Of a stretch of DNA of 64,000 bases, positions 35,335 through 46,688 are shown one piece after another. Every line of letters begins with the position of its first letter. The first letter of the stretch is position 1. A program made the position numbers and the translations under genes. Below the pieces are notes generated by a model. That model had not been told where the DNA came from. It did not search any database and worked only from the letters and a program-made list of their open reading frames with translations. This DNA comes from Thelonectria olida (taxonomy: Eukaryota; Ascomycota; Sordariomycetes; Hypocreales; Nectriaceae): assembly GCA_020736575.1 (NCBI GenBank), contig JAGPYM010000002.1:1550001-1614000 (forward strand), in the 5' to 3' direction.

Positions 35335-38300
35335 TAACATTATTTTTAATATAATAACCTTAAGGGCGTTAGACTCGATTTTAATATATAATTCAATTAG
35401 GAAGGTTGGCTCTAATTTTAAATATAACTATTTCTCTTTTAAATATATTTTTATTATAAGTTATTTATTTCTATATATAAATTCCTTGCGCCTTTAGCTT
35501 TATATATTTAAGGTTAGTAGTAGTAATTTTTAATTATAATTTATAATAATATATGCAAAATCGTGCTTATATAAGTAAAGTTATTAGCTAAAATATAATT
35601 ATATAATTCTATATATATAATATTAAAGCAAATGCCTATTATAATAATACTTATAGCTTCTTTTAATTTCTTTCTTTTCTTCCCTTAATTATAATAATAG
35701 TAATTAAAAGTATATTATTTCTCTTATTTTATCTATTTTTATATATTAAAATATATTAAAATAGTTAATATTTTTATAATATTTTATTTCTAATTATTTA
35801 TATATATTTACTATTATTATTTTAATATATATTTTATATATATATAGCTATTATTCTTAAAATTATTTCTATATTAAGATTTCCTTCCCTTATCCCTTAA
35901 TAAACCTTATATTTTATTATAATAAGTTATTTTTAATTATTTTATTTATTTCCTTTTTACTTATTTTCTATTACTTTATATAAGTACTAATCTATTACTT
36001 TTAATTACTACTACACTTTAGTTTTTCCTACTATATTTTATTTTCACTTTTTCTTTATTTCCTTTTAGTAGTATATATATATATTATAAACTAGCTAGTA
36101 TAGCTCCTTATAAGGCCCCTTTATATATAGCTAAAGCTAAAAGTAAAGCCCCTACTATTCTAGCTAAGTCTGCTATAATAACCCTAATAAAAATATATAA
36201 ATTAAAGCCAGCTAATACTTCTTTATATAACCTTTTATATATAGCCAAATCTCCTGCCTTATTATCTAAATAACCTGCTCCTTAAAATAATAAAAATGTC
36301 CCTTTACCTACATACTCTAATCTAAGTGACTATAATCCTAGTACCCTCCTTAATAAACTTGCAACCTCTGAGCCTATATATAAGAATAAACCTACTATTA
36401 TAAATATTAATAAGGCTTTTAGATATATTTTTATTTAGCTTTAAGAGGCTATTTAATAAAAGAAAAAGGCTAATACTAATAAAAAGGCTAAGGCTTAAAA
36501 GTATACTAATTATACTTATGCCCAGTTTATAGCTTAATCTTAGCTAGATAAGAGCTTTTGCCCCCCTACTTTTATTATATATAGTTTTATAACTCCTTAT
36601 TTTAATATACCTAGTTTTATAATTTAAGTATTAGAATTTTATATTATATTTCCTTAAAATTATATTATTTATATTTTAGTTTAGCTTTTTAGTATTAGTA
36701 TAAAGTATTTTAATTATAATTCTATTATATTTAACTTAAAGTTATAGCCTGATTTTATAATTTAGGCTATTTTTAATATAATTAAAGTTTATTTTAATAA
36801 ATTTCTTAATATAGTAAAAGAGAATAAGGTATATAAATATACTTGCTTATTTTATTTTACTTTTAATTTATATCTTTTTATTAGGCTAAAAATTACCTTA
36901 TTTTCTATTAGAAGGTAAAAAATAGTACTTATAAGGAGTATAAGTTTAATATTACTAGCTTATAAAACTCTAATTATATTATTAAATATATATATAAAGA
37001 ATTGCATATTAATATAAATATATATAATAAGTATTAAAAGGAATAGAAAGGTTTTATTAGTTATATTATACTTTTTAAAAGTAAGGTATATACTAATTAT
37101 AATTAGAATAGAGGTAAGAACTTATACTTATTTAATAAAGGTATAAACTTTTATTTAACTTATTTACTTATATATAATTTTACTAATTTTCTTTTAAATA
37201 AAAGTATACTTTTAAAAACTAAGCTTTCTAATTAACTTAAGTATAAGTTATTTCCTATTTAAATTAATAGTTTAGGTAATAAGTCTATTTCTATTATAAA
37301 GTAATATAAGGGTAAGAAATATACTATTATAACCCCCCCTCCTCCTCTTATAAAAGTAAATATAACTATTATAACTCTTTTAAATAGTTTTAACTTTAAA
37401 ATTTATATAACTCTATCTATTATTTTCTTATAGCTAGCTTATTAAGCTTATTAAATTTATATATATTTTCTTTCCCTCTCTATTTTAATTTAAAATATTA
37501 ATTAATTAATATATAATAGCTTAATATTTATATATACTTATAATATAATAGTTATACCTTATAAAAGGGCTTTTATTTTTTAAGCTAAAATAAGGAGTAT
37601 AAAATAAAAGGGAATAAAATACTTATAGTAAAGGTAATAATTATAAAGGATATCCAATTGCATTTTAAAATTTTCTAATAAAAGTATAAGATAATATATA
37701 ATTATATATAAACTAATTTACTTTATATAACTATTTTCTTTTTTTATTTAATATTATTATTATAATATATTAATATAATAATATATATATATTTAGACTA
37801 GTATAATTATAAGTGGAAATAATCCCTTCCCTTTTATTATTTGTTTTTATATTTTTTTTATATTTCTTTTTTTTTTTATATATACATTTCTTTTAAAATG
37901 CTATAACTCCCTATTAACTTTTAATTATATTATAATATAATTCTTAAATAGAAAGTTAAAGCTTTAATAAGTATAGTAATTATTAAGCAGCTAAAAGATA
38001 ATTATAATATTACAATTAGTTATATAACTTTATATTACTTAATTAAGCTTTAGGACTAACCTATTTAAAAAATTACTTAAAATTTAAATAAACTTTATAC
38101 TTATATTAAATAGCTTTTTTTTAAAAATATTTTAATAATTACTTTCTACTCTTTTAATTATATATTAAATAGTTTATTATTATTTTAAGCAGCTTAAAAT
38201 AAATATAAAAAGACCTTAGTTTCTATTAGTATTAAATAAATAAGTAATTATAAAAGTAATTTAAGGAGCTATAGCGCTTTTTATAAAGCAGTTTAAATAA

Positions 38301-40960
38301 AATAATAACTTTTAATTATATAATTATATATATTTTTATACTTTTATTTACTAATATTAATATATTTTAAGTTAGTATATTATATATAATTACTTTTAAA
38401 ATATCTTTTTTAAAAGTATAATAAATTAATAGACTATAATAAGATATTAGCGGACTAATTGGATTATACCTAGCCCTAATTTTATTTAATCTATTAATAT
38501 ATATAATAAGCTTAAAATATAAGGTTTTAAAGTTTATATTATAATTAATATATATTTATAAATAATTATTTAGTTTTATATTAAAATATTAATAAGTATA
38601 TTTTATATTATTATTAAATAGTATTTCTTTATAATTACTATATAAGGAAAGACATTAAATATTATATATTTTAATTGTAAATAAGAGACTATTCTTATAA
38701 CTAGGGCGCACTTTTATCTTTTAAAAATGCACACTTATATTTATAAGGGTATATAAAAGAATATAAAGTTTTAAAACTATTAGGTCTATAGTAAGAGTAT
38801 ATATAATAAGAAGATTAAAAGTTAGTAGGAATAGCTAGTTTAGGGAAGTGTAAGCTTTTAGTAGGTAAGTATATTTATTTTTTATATATACTTATTATTT
38901 ATTAACTATATATAAAAGTATTTTATATATCTTACTACTTAAAATTTCTTTTTAATAGATTATTTTTTAAATTAAGTAGTAATATTATATTTCTTTATAC
39001 TAGCTATTTATAATAATCTATTCTAATTTATATATATTTAAAATAATTATTATATCTAGAAATAGGCAAATTGCCCTTATATTATCCTAGGGCAACCTTA
39101 AACCTTATATTATTAGCCTAATAGTAATATAATTTAAAACTTTATTAAACTAATTCCTAAAAACTAACTTTATATACTTTATAATCTCTTTATAAAAGAC
39201 TCTATTAATATAAATACCTACCTTTTAAATAATATAATTATAATATGCAATTATATTATTAAAAGATAGAATACTATTTAACTAGAATTAATAAATATTT
39301 TATATTTCTATATCTATTAGTTCTTATAAAAGGAATTAGAAGTGTATATTATATTAGGTAGTATTTTAAGAGTTAGTCTACTTATAATACTAATTAGAGG
39401 GATTAATTATATTAAAAAACACCTATTAGAATAGAATATTAATATTAATATACTAGTTAAAAAGGAGATAGTATTTTTTAAAGAGAATAATATAGAGCTA
39501 TTAAATAATAGAATAGAGCTAGAGTATAATAATATATTAAGATATTAGGAGAAAAAAGAGTAGAAATATATTTATTTTTATAAATATAAATGCATTTAGA
39601 GAGGTAGTATACTAGATTTTATAAGTATAAAATCTTTAAAAGGGGTATCCTTTTTAGCCTAGTTATTATTTAAAATATTAAAAGTTATAAACTTTTTATT
39701 ACTCTTATCCTTATTAGTAGCTCCTATTATAATTGCATCCTACTCTTTTAAAATATTTTCTTTAAATTTAAATATATCTTTTTTTATACCTTCTTTTATA
39801 TTTTCTTTTATATTTTCCTTTACCTTCTATTTAACTTTCTATTTAACCTCCTTCTTAATTATATAATTAAATAGTATAGCCTCCTTATCTATTAGGTATT
39901 TAAACTTAATTATATATTAAGCTTTCTAAAAAGGGGGGCTTAGTATTAAAAAGTAAGTTATTTATTAAAAGTTATTTTTTAATTATTTCTTTTTTATAGC
40001 TTTTAAAATAGAGAGGTATATTTCCTTATTAGGGTCTTTAATAATTTAAGTATATTAGAATATAATTATATATTTAATATTAATTTTCATTCTAATATAT
40101 TTAAAGAAGTTAATAAGTTTTATAATCTAGTATACTTTTAGGCTATAATTAATATATTATATTCCCTTTTTAAATACTAATATAATACTACTTATAAGCT
40201 CCTATTTATTAGTTTTAGCTTTTTTTAAATATATAAATATAAAATATTAGACTATTATATAATAACTTTTAAATATTATAAGTATATTAAGTGTAATAAT
40301 ACCTTATACCCTCTTATTTATAACTGTTTTACTAAGTATACAAGCTATATAATAATTGCCTTTTTAATATAGTTTTATATATTATTATAAAAGCTAAAAT
40401 ATAATATTTAATTCTATTAAAATTAGATCCCTTATAATAGTATTATTTATAATAGGTATATAATTTTATTAGGCCACTTTAATTACTTACTAATAATTTA
40501 AAGAAATAGGTTATTAAGTAGTAATAATTAAAGTATTTAAGCTTTTAACTTTTAGTTTTAGTTTAGTTTTAATTAGTTTATTTATAAGGTCGATTATTTT
40601 AATAGTTATATTTAAAATAGCTATTATAATAAAAGTTATATATAAGGATATTTAGTAATATAAGTAAAAATTAGCTTTAGGAAGGGCGGCTTAAATAGAG
40701 GAGTGTTTTTCTCCTATTTTTAAGTAGAATTATATTAGTAGTAGTATATTAAATAATATAAGAGCACTAATATACAGTTATATAAGAGGATAATAAAGAA
40801 AAATACTTTATATTTATATATATAATATTATATAATAAGAATTTATTATATAAAGAAAAAATCTATTATATATATAATAAAATACCTTATTAATTAAATT
40901 TACAAGTTCCTAATTTTCATAATATAATCTAGGTGTGATCCTAGTGATATTTTCACTTCT

Positions 40961-41000
40961 TAAAATTGATTTGAAATATCGGGCGCTATGGACTGCCGTA
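40961..41000 (-). repeat. right terminal inverted repeat
   Basis: This is the partner of 35295-35334. The single difference between the copies is CA to TA when read on the plus strand here (AAATATC against AAACATC), which is the RIP-type change. Confidence 0.93.
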
Positions 41001-41005
41001 GATAA
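41001..41005. repeat. candidate target-site duplication, right copy (GATAA)
   Basis: GATAA immediately follows the right inverted repeat and matches the left copy at 35290-35294. Confidence 0.7.
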
Positions 41006-41151
41006 GCGACAATGCGCCCCTCGCTCTCTCAAACAACCCATCCGCACCTTGCGGCATCAGCCGTCGAGTACATCCTACACAGCCTGGAATACGATATGTC
41101 CAAGACTACCTCACATTCGTTTTGTACGTACGGCAGGATCGCGCCCTCAAA

Positions 41152-42132
41152 ATGACTCCTCAATCGACTCAGAAAATGGTGTCAGACCAATCTCTGCCGC
41201 TGGAGCTCGTCTACCATGTCATCGAAAGCCTCGTCCCATCGAACCCGCACGCCCTACTCCCGCCGTCGCATATCGCTACAAAGACCCTACTCGCAATGGC
41301 TCGGGTTTGTCGCGATACACATGGACTAGCGACCAGACTGCTGCGACAGAGATGCGTCTACATCAACACCAAACGCCGCCTCGCCGACCTCCTCCTCTGC
41401 CTCAATCGCTTCGTCCCGTCCCTACCTCCAGTCTTGACCCTACGAAATATGACGTCTCTCTACTTGGAACCGTTTGGTAGGAAGCTGTACGACCAGCCCA
41501 CCGCCATCTGGGTACGGGAGCTATTCTGCGAAATTTCCGAGTCCCTGAAAAGATTGGTGGTCCTCATGCCCTTCCAAACTCTAGACCCGTTCAACGACCA
41601 TCTTCAAATCAGACGGACACTGCGCGAGGGCTTTGAGCAACTGCACAGGCTGGAGGAATTCGTCTGCATCCAGGACTACCCTACATTGAGTGTCTGGGAC
41701 GGCCCCACGGACGTGTGGCGGCTGTGGCCGGACCTCAGGCGCTTGACGCTCTTTGGAACGCCATTAGACAGCCACTGGCTGTGGTGGGACATTGCCACGC
41801 TGCCCAAGCTGGAGCATGTGATTCTCGCGTGTTCGACCAACTCTCAGGGGACGAACATCAAGGACGAGTACTTCCACAAGCTCCCACCGGACGATGTCAG
41901 GCTGGACCGGGATATCAAGGTCGTCTTGATGGGTGGGCATTGGCTACGGAAAGGCGTCAACACGACCAGATGGAAAGAGATCGATCCCAAGGGGAGGATG
42001 ACGGTGGAGGTGCACGGCGTGGACAACTCGGACTCGGAGGAATCGAGGCCGGTGACCAAGTACGTAAAAAAGATGGCATTGGAAGGGTGCCTTTGGGATG
42101 GGGAGAACAAGCGTATTGACGAGAGTGATTAA
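41152..42132 (+). CDS. F-box-like protein of unknown function
   Basis: A single-exon frame of 326 residues from the ATG at 41152. The frame is open slightly further upstream, but with no ATG. The N-terminus DQSLPLELVYHVIESLV...LLAMARVCRDTHGLATRLLRQRCVYI is the F-box-like plan of many fungal proteins (LPxEL, a helix, then a VCR-type motif). The rest is Leu/Trp-rich, such as LWPDLRRLTLFGTPLDSHWLWWDIATLPKLEHVIL, suggestive of irregular leucine-rich repeats. F-box proteins usually recruit targets to SCF ubiquitin ligases; that role is not shown here. The ATG is only 152 bp from the right end of the RIP-mutated element, so the core promoter lies in or beside the insertion. Confidence 0.72.
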   Translation: MTPQSTQKMVSDQSLPLELVYHVIESLVPSNPHALLPPSHIATKTLLAMARVCRDTHGLATRLLRQRCVYINTKRRLADLLLCLNRFVPSLPPVLTLRNMTSLYLEPFGRKLYDQPTAIWVRELFCEISESLKRLVVLMPFQTLDPFNDHLQIRRTLREGFEQLHRLEEFVCIQDYPTLSVWDGPTDVWRLWPDLRRLTLFGTPLDSHWLWWDIATLPKLEHVILACSTNSQGTNIKDEYFHKLPPDDVRLDRDIKVVLMGGHWLRKGVNTTRWKEIDPKGRMTVEVHGVDNSDSEESRPVTKYVKKMALEGCLWDGENKRIDESD

Positions 42133-43864
42133 CGAGTGCTACCTTGGTAAGATGTAGATGATGGAGGTGGCCGCAAGTAGGGGAGGAGGGCCATTATATC
42201 CATCCCCCTACTTGTACTCCGTACCTAGTAATTATCTACTAGGTAGTGTGCTAAGGCACGCAACACCAGCATGATAGGGCTGGACGCCCAGAGTCTAGAG
42301 TCTGGGGAATGAGGGTGGCAATAAGGGTAATAACTTAATGGACTGGGGCGATTACCCTAGATGTTAATTCCAGGCCGTCTGCGTACTTCGGGGGGTAGTA
42401 GGCCTGCATGGAATTCCTCTCGGTGGATCACAGACTTGGACGTGATTGAGGTTTGGATCAAGACAGCACAGGCCCGTCGTATTATTAATTAATCAACTAT
42501 TTAGCCATAAGACAGGCAGGCCCAAGGCAAAGACATGGCGCATCTCGAGACTCGGACGGGCTGGCCGAAACTGAGGAGAATCGCGGCTGGACGCCAATCA
42601 CCTCGGGTCATCAGCATGCACCCCTCATCCGTTCCCCCACGTTTTAAGCTGCGAACCCGGGCTGTATCATACGTAAGGGGGCTTGATGATCCACCAAACG
42701 CTCGGGAATGTCGGGGGATGGAGTTGAAGGAAACAGCTTACGGGGTACGTACCACCACGATGGCAGCAGGAAGTAATCATGTGCATGACGTTTGAGACTG
42801 TGCATGCATGAGGTGATGATGAGTGATTCAAACACACGCATAGTTATTCGCATGAGAAGATGGAAACGCCAAGTTGTTCTTTCTGCTGGGGTGTGGCATG
42901 GGAAGCTAGGATTAATCAGCCGCGATGCGATTCGATGCATTGTGCCGACGAGTCGGAATCGATGGAGCCCGCCCATCACAAGAGGGACAAGACGGGCGTA
43001 TCCGTACCAGACATACGGATTCGTATCAGAGGGTAAAATGGAAAAGTCCGTGTAGCCTACACCGCATCACTGCCCGTTTTGTAGCGCAGCTGTTGACGAT
43101 AAACGGGCTGCAGGACAGAACCCTCACCGAGACATGCGGTAGCTTGACTCGAGGGCTATCCATTCGTATAGCTCGGTTGTTGGTAGGCAGAGATAGGTAT
43201 CGACCTGCCTGAACTGGCTTCCATTAAGACGTTCGATAGGTCTGCTCCCAGCAAAAGAACCGACCCCTAAAACGTGTGGCCGTACCTGTGCCCCCCCCGG
43301 ACATCATGACCGCCCTAAAAGGCCTCGGGCCACTTAAAACCTCCGGTCCGTTTTTTCCAGAAGCCCGCCATCGGACCAACTACGACTTCCATTCCCTCCC
43401 CCCAAAAAGTCCCCCGATAGTGTCCAGTGTGTTCCACCCCCCCCAGCCGGCTCCGTTCTCCGTGCTCCTTTCGATTCCTTACTAACAACCTCCTGTTTGC
43501 TTCCTTCCTCTACTCTATTTCCCTCTCTCTGCTTCCTCGTCTTACTATTCGTACACGTCCGTTGTCCCCCTTCATCCCCCACTTACAACAACCAAACCAC
43601 CGCCATGTCTGCAACGTTGTCGCAAGAGTTCCTCTGAGCTTGCTCTTAACCAGTTCGCCCACCCACAACGGCTTCACCTCTCATGAGTGCGAAATACGAA
43701 TACTCTCTCCACTAATATTCCATAACCAAGACATGCACGCGCGCCACAGCCTTGTCCTACCTGTTCCCATACCCATTTGACCTGTCAGTCTCCAAATCCT
43801 TCGCATTACCAAGTACACTCCGAATCCCGATTCTTCCGAGCCTCCGGTTCGACCCTGCGAGACC
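42133..43864. other. gene-free stretch, 1.7 kb
   Basis: No supportable gene. The right part (43270-43864) is C- and CT-rich and is the leader and promoter of the deubiquitinase gene. The left part includes the 3' UTR of the F-box-like gene. Confidence 0.5.
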
Positions 43865-45748
43865 ATGCCCGAGAAGTCGGCCTCCGTCGTGTCCTACGCC
43901 GCCGGAGCTTCCCTCGCTGCTGCCGCCCTCATCTACGTATTTGCACCCAACTTTTCCATCGATCACGATAGCACCAGCTCCAAAAAGAGGTCCATCGTCG
44001 GCCTGCGCAACCAGGCCAACGACTGCTTCATAAATTCCGTTCTCCAAGCCCTGGCTGGTCTTGGAGAGCTCCGAATCTACCTCATCCGCGAGACACATCG
44101 ACGTCGCATCGAAGATCCCACCGTATATGCCAGTCTTGTACAGCCCGACGGCAAGCAGGTTGCTCAATGGAAGCTCCAGGGTCTGCAGGAGGGTCTGGTC
44201 ACACAGGGCTTAAAGGAAATGATTGATGCGCTCAATGAGCGCCCCCCCTACAAGAAGGCTATATCTCCCTTTGGATTTGTCAAGGTCCTGGAAGCCGCTT
44301 TTAAGCAGCGCATAAGTCGCCAGCAGCAAGACGCCCAAGAGTTTTTACAAATCGTTGCCGAACGCCTCAAAGACGAGTACCATGCCGGTCAGAGGGCCCG
44401 CCTGCATGCGCGGAGACGCAACATGATGGCAAGCTCGGAAAACCTCGCCAGAGCTACAGAAGAAAACACCAAAGGCAACATTTCCCCCGCAGATAGCGCA
44501 ACAGACACGGACGCTGAAGAAGGTGCCGATACCTCGGCCATTGAACCCTCCACAAACGGAACTATACCCCAGATCCAGACCAATGGTGACTTGGGCCCTT
44601 TGCCGATAGAGCTCGAAGAAGGGTTCCCCATGGAAGGTAAATACGAGTCGCACCTCGAGTGCCAGACTTGCCGCTACCGAACCAAACCGAGAGAGGAAAC
44701 GTTTTGCACTATAACCTTGGCCGTCCCCAAGACTTCTTCGACCTCGCTCAATGCCTGCTTTGATGGGATTTTTAAGACGGAATACATTGACGACTTCAAG
44801 TGCGAAATGTGCAGGCTGCTGCAAACAAAGGCCAACTTGGAGCAGGAACTAGCAAAGTCGACCTCGGAAAGCTTCAAGGAACAGGCGGAAGAGAGTCTGC
44901 GGAAGCTCCAGTTCGCCATTGATACCGACCCCGAGAACCCACCCGAGGATCTGGACCTAGGAGATATTCGCTATGCGCCCAAGAGAAAAATATCGAAGAC
45001 GACTCGCATGTCCATCTTCCCAAAGATCTTAGCCATCCATCTCTCACGATCCATCTATGACGTAGGGCAGATGACCCAAAAGAACTCGGCAAAGGTTGCT
45101 TTCCCAGAGACGCTGCCTCTAGGTGGCATTATAGACCAGAAGAAATACAAGCTACTGGGCCTAGTCACACACCGTGGTGGACACAACAGTGGTCACTATG
45201 AGGCTTTCCGGCGGCAGAACCTAGTTGCGCCATTCTCCAACCCTAGCACCTTTCAAACGGCTGAAGTGTATAGCAAAACACCAACGCCCATCTCCACGCC
45301 CATCATCTCAGCTCGCCCAACAGTCAGTCCGGCAATCTCGACGCCTGATCTGTTGTCTGCGTCCTCGGGGACCAACTCGTCCAACCCGTCGTTAGAGTCG
45401 ATGCAAGTGCCACCAAGGAGTGTAGCGTCGGACAGAATTAGAACCTCGAGTCTATCGACTGGCAAGGAGAAAGATGGCGACACCAGCAGCCTCCGATCAG
45501 TCGCCGCATCAACAAAGTCGGCCCTCTCTAAGTTGACATCGCCTAAGAAAGACAAGTCGGAAGAGACATCGCCTGCTCGACCGCCGTCAGCATCCAGCTT
45601 GCCTAAGCGATCAAGGAGAAAGAAGGGCATGACAGACAAGTGGTGGCGAGTAAATGACGAGAAGGTTCGCGAGGTTAAGACCAGCGAGGTTCTCGGAATG
45701 CAGAGGGAAGTGTATTTGCTATTCTACGAGCTGGAGAAGGATTCCTAG
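43865..45748 (+). CDS. ubp16: membrane-anchored ubiquitin-specific protease, UBP16/USP30 type
   Basis: A single-exon frame of 627 residues. An N-terminal hydrophobic helix (about residues 8-28, VSYAAGASLAAAALIYVFAP) is followed by the USP catalytic domain, the layout of yeast Ubp16 and animal USP30 in the mitochondrial outer membrane. The Cys box reads GLRNQANDCFINSVLQAL with Cys54; the usual Asn-Thr before Cys is Asn-Asp here. QQQDAQEFLQIV follows. A four-Cys zinc ribbon is split as CQTCRYRT and CEMC. The His box is HRGGHNSGHYEAF (His about 444). An acidic, Ser-rich insert of about 60 residues separates the Cys box from the zinc ribbon. A second disordered insert of about 150 residues after the His box interrupts the domain before DKWWRVNDEKVREV, which carries the final Asn/Asp region. 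Localisation is inferred from family and helix. Confidence 0.93.
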   Translation: MPEKSASVVSYAAGASLAAAALIYVFAPNFSIDHDSTSSKKRSIVGLRNQANDCFINSVLQALAGLGELRIYLIRETHRRRIEDPTVYASLVQPDGKQVAQWKLQGLQEGLVTQGLKEMIDALNERPPYKKAISPFGFVKVLEAAFKQRISRQQQDAQEFLQIVAERLKDEYHAGQRARLHARRRNMMASSENLARATEENTKGNISPADSATDTDAEEGADTSAIEPSTNGTIPQIQTNGDLGPLPIELEEGFPMEGKYESHLECQTCRYRTKPREETFCTITLAVPKTSSTSLNACFDGIFKTEYIDDFKCEMCRLLQTKANLEQELAKSTSESFKEQAEESLRKLQFAIDTDPENPPEDLDLGDIRYAPKRKISKTTRMSIFPKILAIHLSRSIYDVGQMTQKNSAKVAFPETLPLGGIIDQKKYKLLGLVTHRGGHNSGHYEAFRRQNLVAPFSNPSTFQTAEVYSKTPTPISTPIISARPTVSPAISTPDLLSASSGTNSSNPSLESMQVPPRSVASDRIRTSSLSTGKEKDGDTSSLRSVAASTKSALSKLTSPKKDKSEETSPARPPSASSLPKRSRRKKGMTDKWWRVNDEKVREVKTSEVLGMQREVYLLFYELEKDS

Positions 45749-46688
45749 GAGGACTTCTTCGAAATCGTCATGTCCAATGCTGCTAGAACTTGCGCGACGT
45801 CGTAAACACGGGGATGATGAGGCGCTTTTTGTCTTTTTTGGCGGGCGATGTTGACTTGCATGGAAGGCGTTTCTTTGAAAAAGACCGTGGTACTCTGGTA
45901 CTAGATAGGGATTGTCAGGTTATACATAGGTAGTACCTTTTATATACCAGTGGTTGATCAATGTTTGTCGGCCACATGGTGATGTACTTGATTCATATGC
46001 GACCAGAGCATGGCCAGACACAACTCAATAGGTCGAGCTTTTTTAAATTAGATTCTTGAAGGACCAATCAGGTTAATGTCGGCCTGCTCAATGTCCAATG
46101 GCTCGTATCGATTGAGGCAATGCTCGCATTCGAGGCAGGACTCAGGAGAGTTAAGAGGCTAGCCAATAGACATGCTGAGTCAGCGGAAGGCAAAATCAAC
46201 TTCCAACTTCTCATTCAAGGTGAACGCGTAAGATTAGTTAGGTGTTCAATTGACGACTGTTCTATCTTTACTGAGGAGAATTTTACGTCTTTTGTTTTTT
46301 CCCCCCCCCTCTAGTCAGTCCTTATGAATTTTTTTGATTGAAACTCGACATCCAATCCTTGTGCTCCCGTGCAGGGTCACATTGTTTATCGTCAACTTTT
46401 TTTTTCGTGGATTGAGATTTCGACTTTCAGGGGTAAGTTATCGACGTCAGCGATCGAGGCATCTACGCTTTAACTGACCATCGTGAAGAATATTCATCGT
46501 CCAACAACACCTTAGCTTTTTCGGCATAGGAGGGCATTGTTAAGCGACTTTGATATCATGCGAATTCGGTTGGAACGTTCATTTCGGTATCGCCCTACTC
46601 CTTGGTAAAAGGATACAAGGTGGTCATCACCTTGAAGTTGCTGCAGCTTTCTCCCCAATCACCATCGAAAGCAAAGTCGCATTCCGCC
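45749..46688. other. intergenic region
   Basis: No gene is visible. It contains the 3' UTR of the deubiquitinase and the AT-rich promoter of the glycosyltransferase, with runs of T and C near 46300-46410. Confidence 0.5.

Larger units (their letters stand above)
35295..41000. mobile_element. RIP-mutated terminal-inverted-repeat element
   Basis: An AT-rich block of 5706 bp bounded by 40 bp inverted repeats. The left end begins TACGGCAGTCCATAGCGCCC and the right end is its reverse complement, with one mismatch in 40. GATAA directly abuts both ends (35290-35294 and 41001-41005), a likely 5 bp target duplication. Inside, CpA, TpG and CpG are rare while TpA is very common, and remaining C mostly sits in CC or CT. 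This is the RIP signature. No open frame of 60 codons survives on either strand, so the transposase or other cargo cannot be read. A Tc1/mariner-type reading with TA duplication is also possible, because TA ends both repeats. The size exceeds typical Tc1/mariner elements, so a nested or larger class is likely. Family: unresolved. Confidence 0.88.

Noticed and set aside
35297..40998. A firm Tc1/mariner assignment based on TA at both ends
   Set aside because: TA is palindromic and belongs to the inverted repeat as read, so it appears at both ends regardless. The GATAA direct repeat and the size do not support a firm call.
35295..41000. Centromere core, mitochondrial insertion or isochore boundary as an explanation of the AT-rich block
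   Set aside because: The block is only 5.7 kb, begins and ends exactly at inverted repeats with a flanking direct repeat, and lacks recognisable mitochondrial genes. An element hit by RIP explains all of this.
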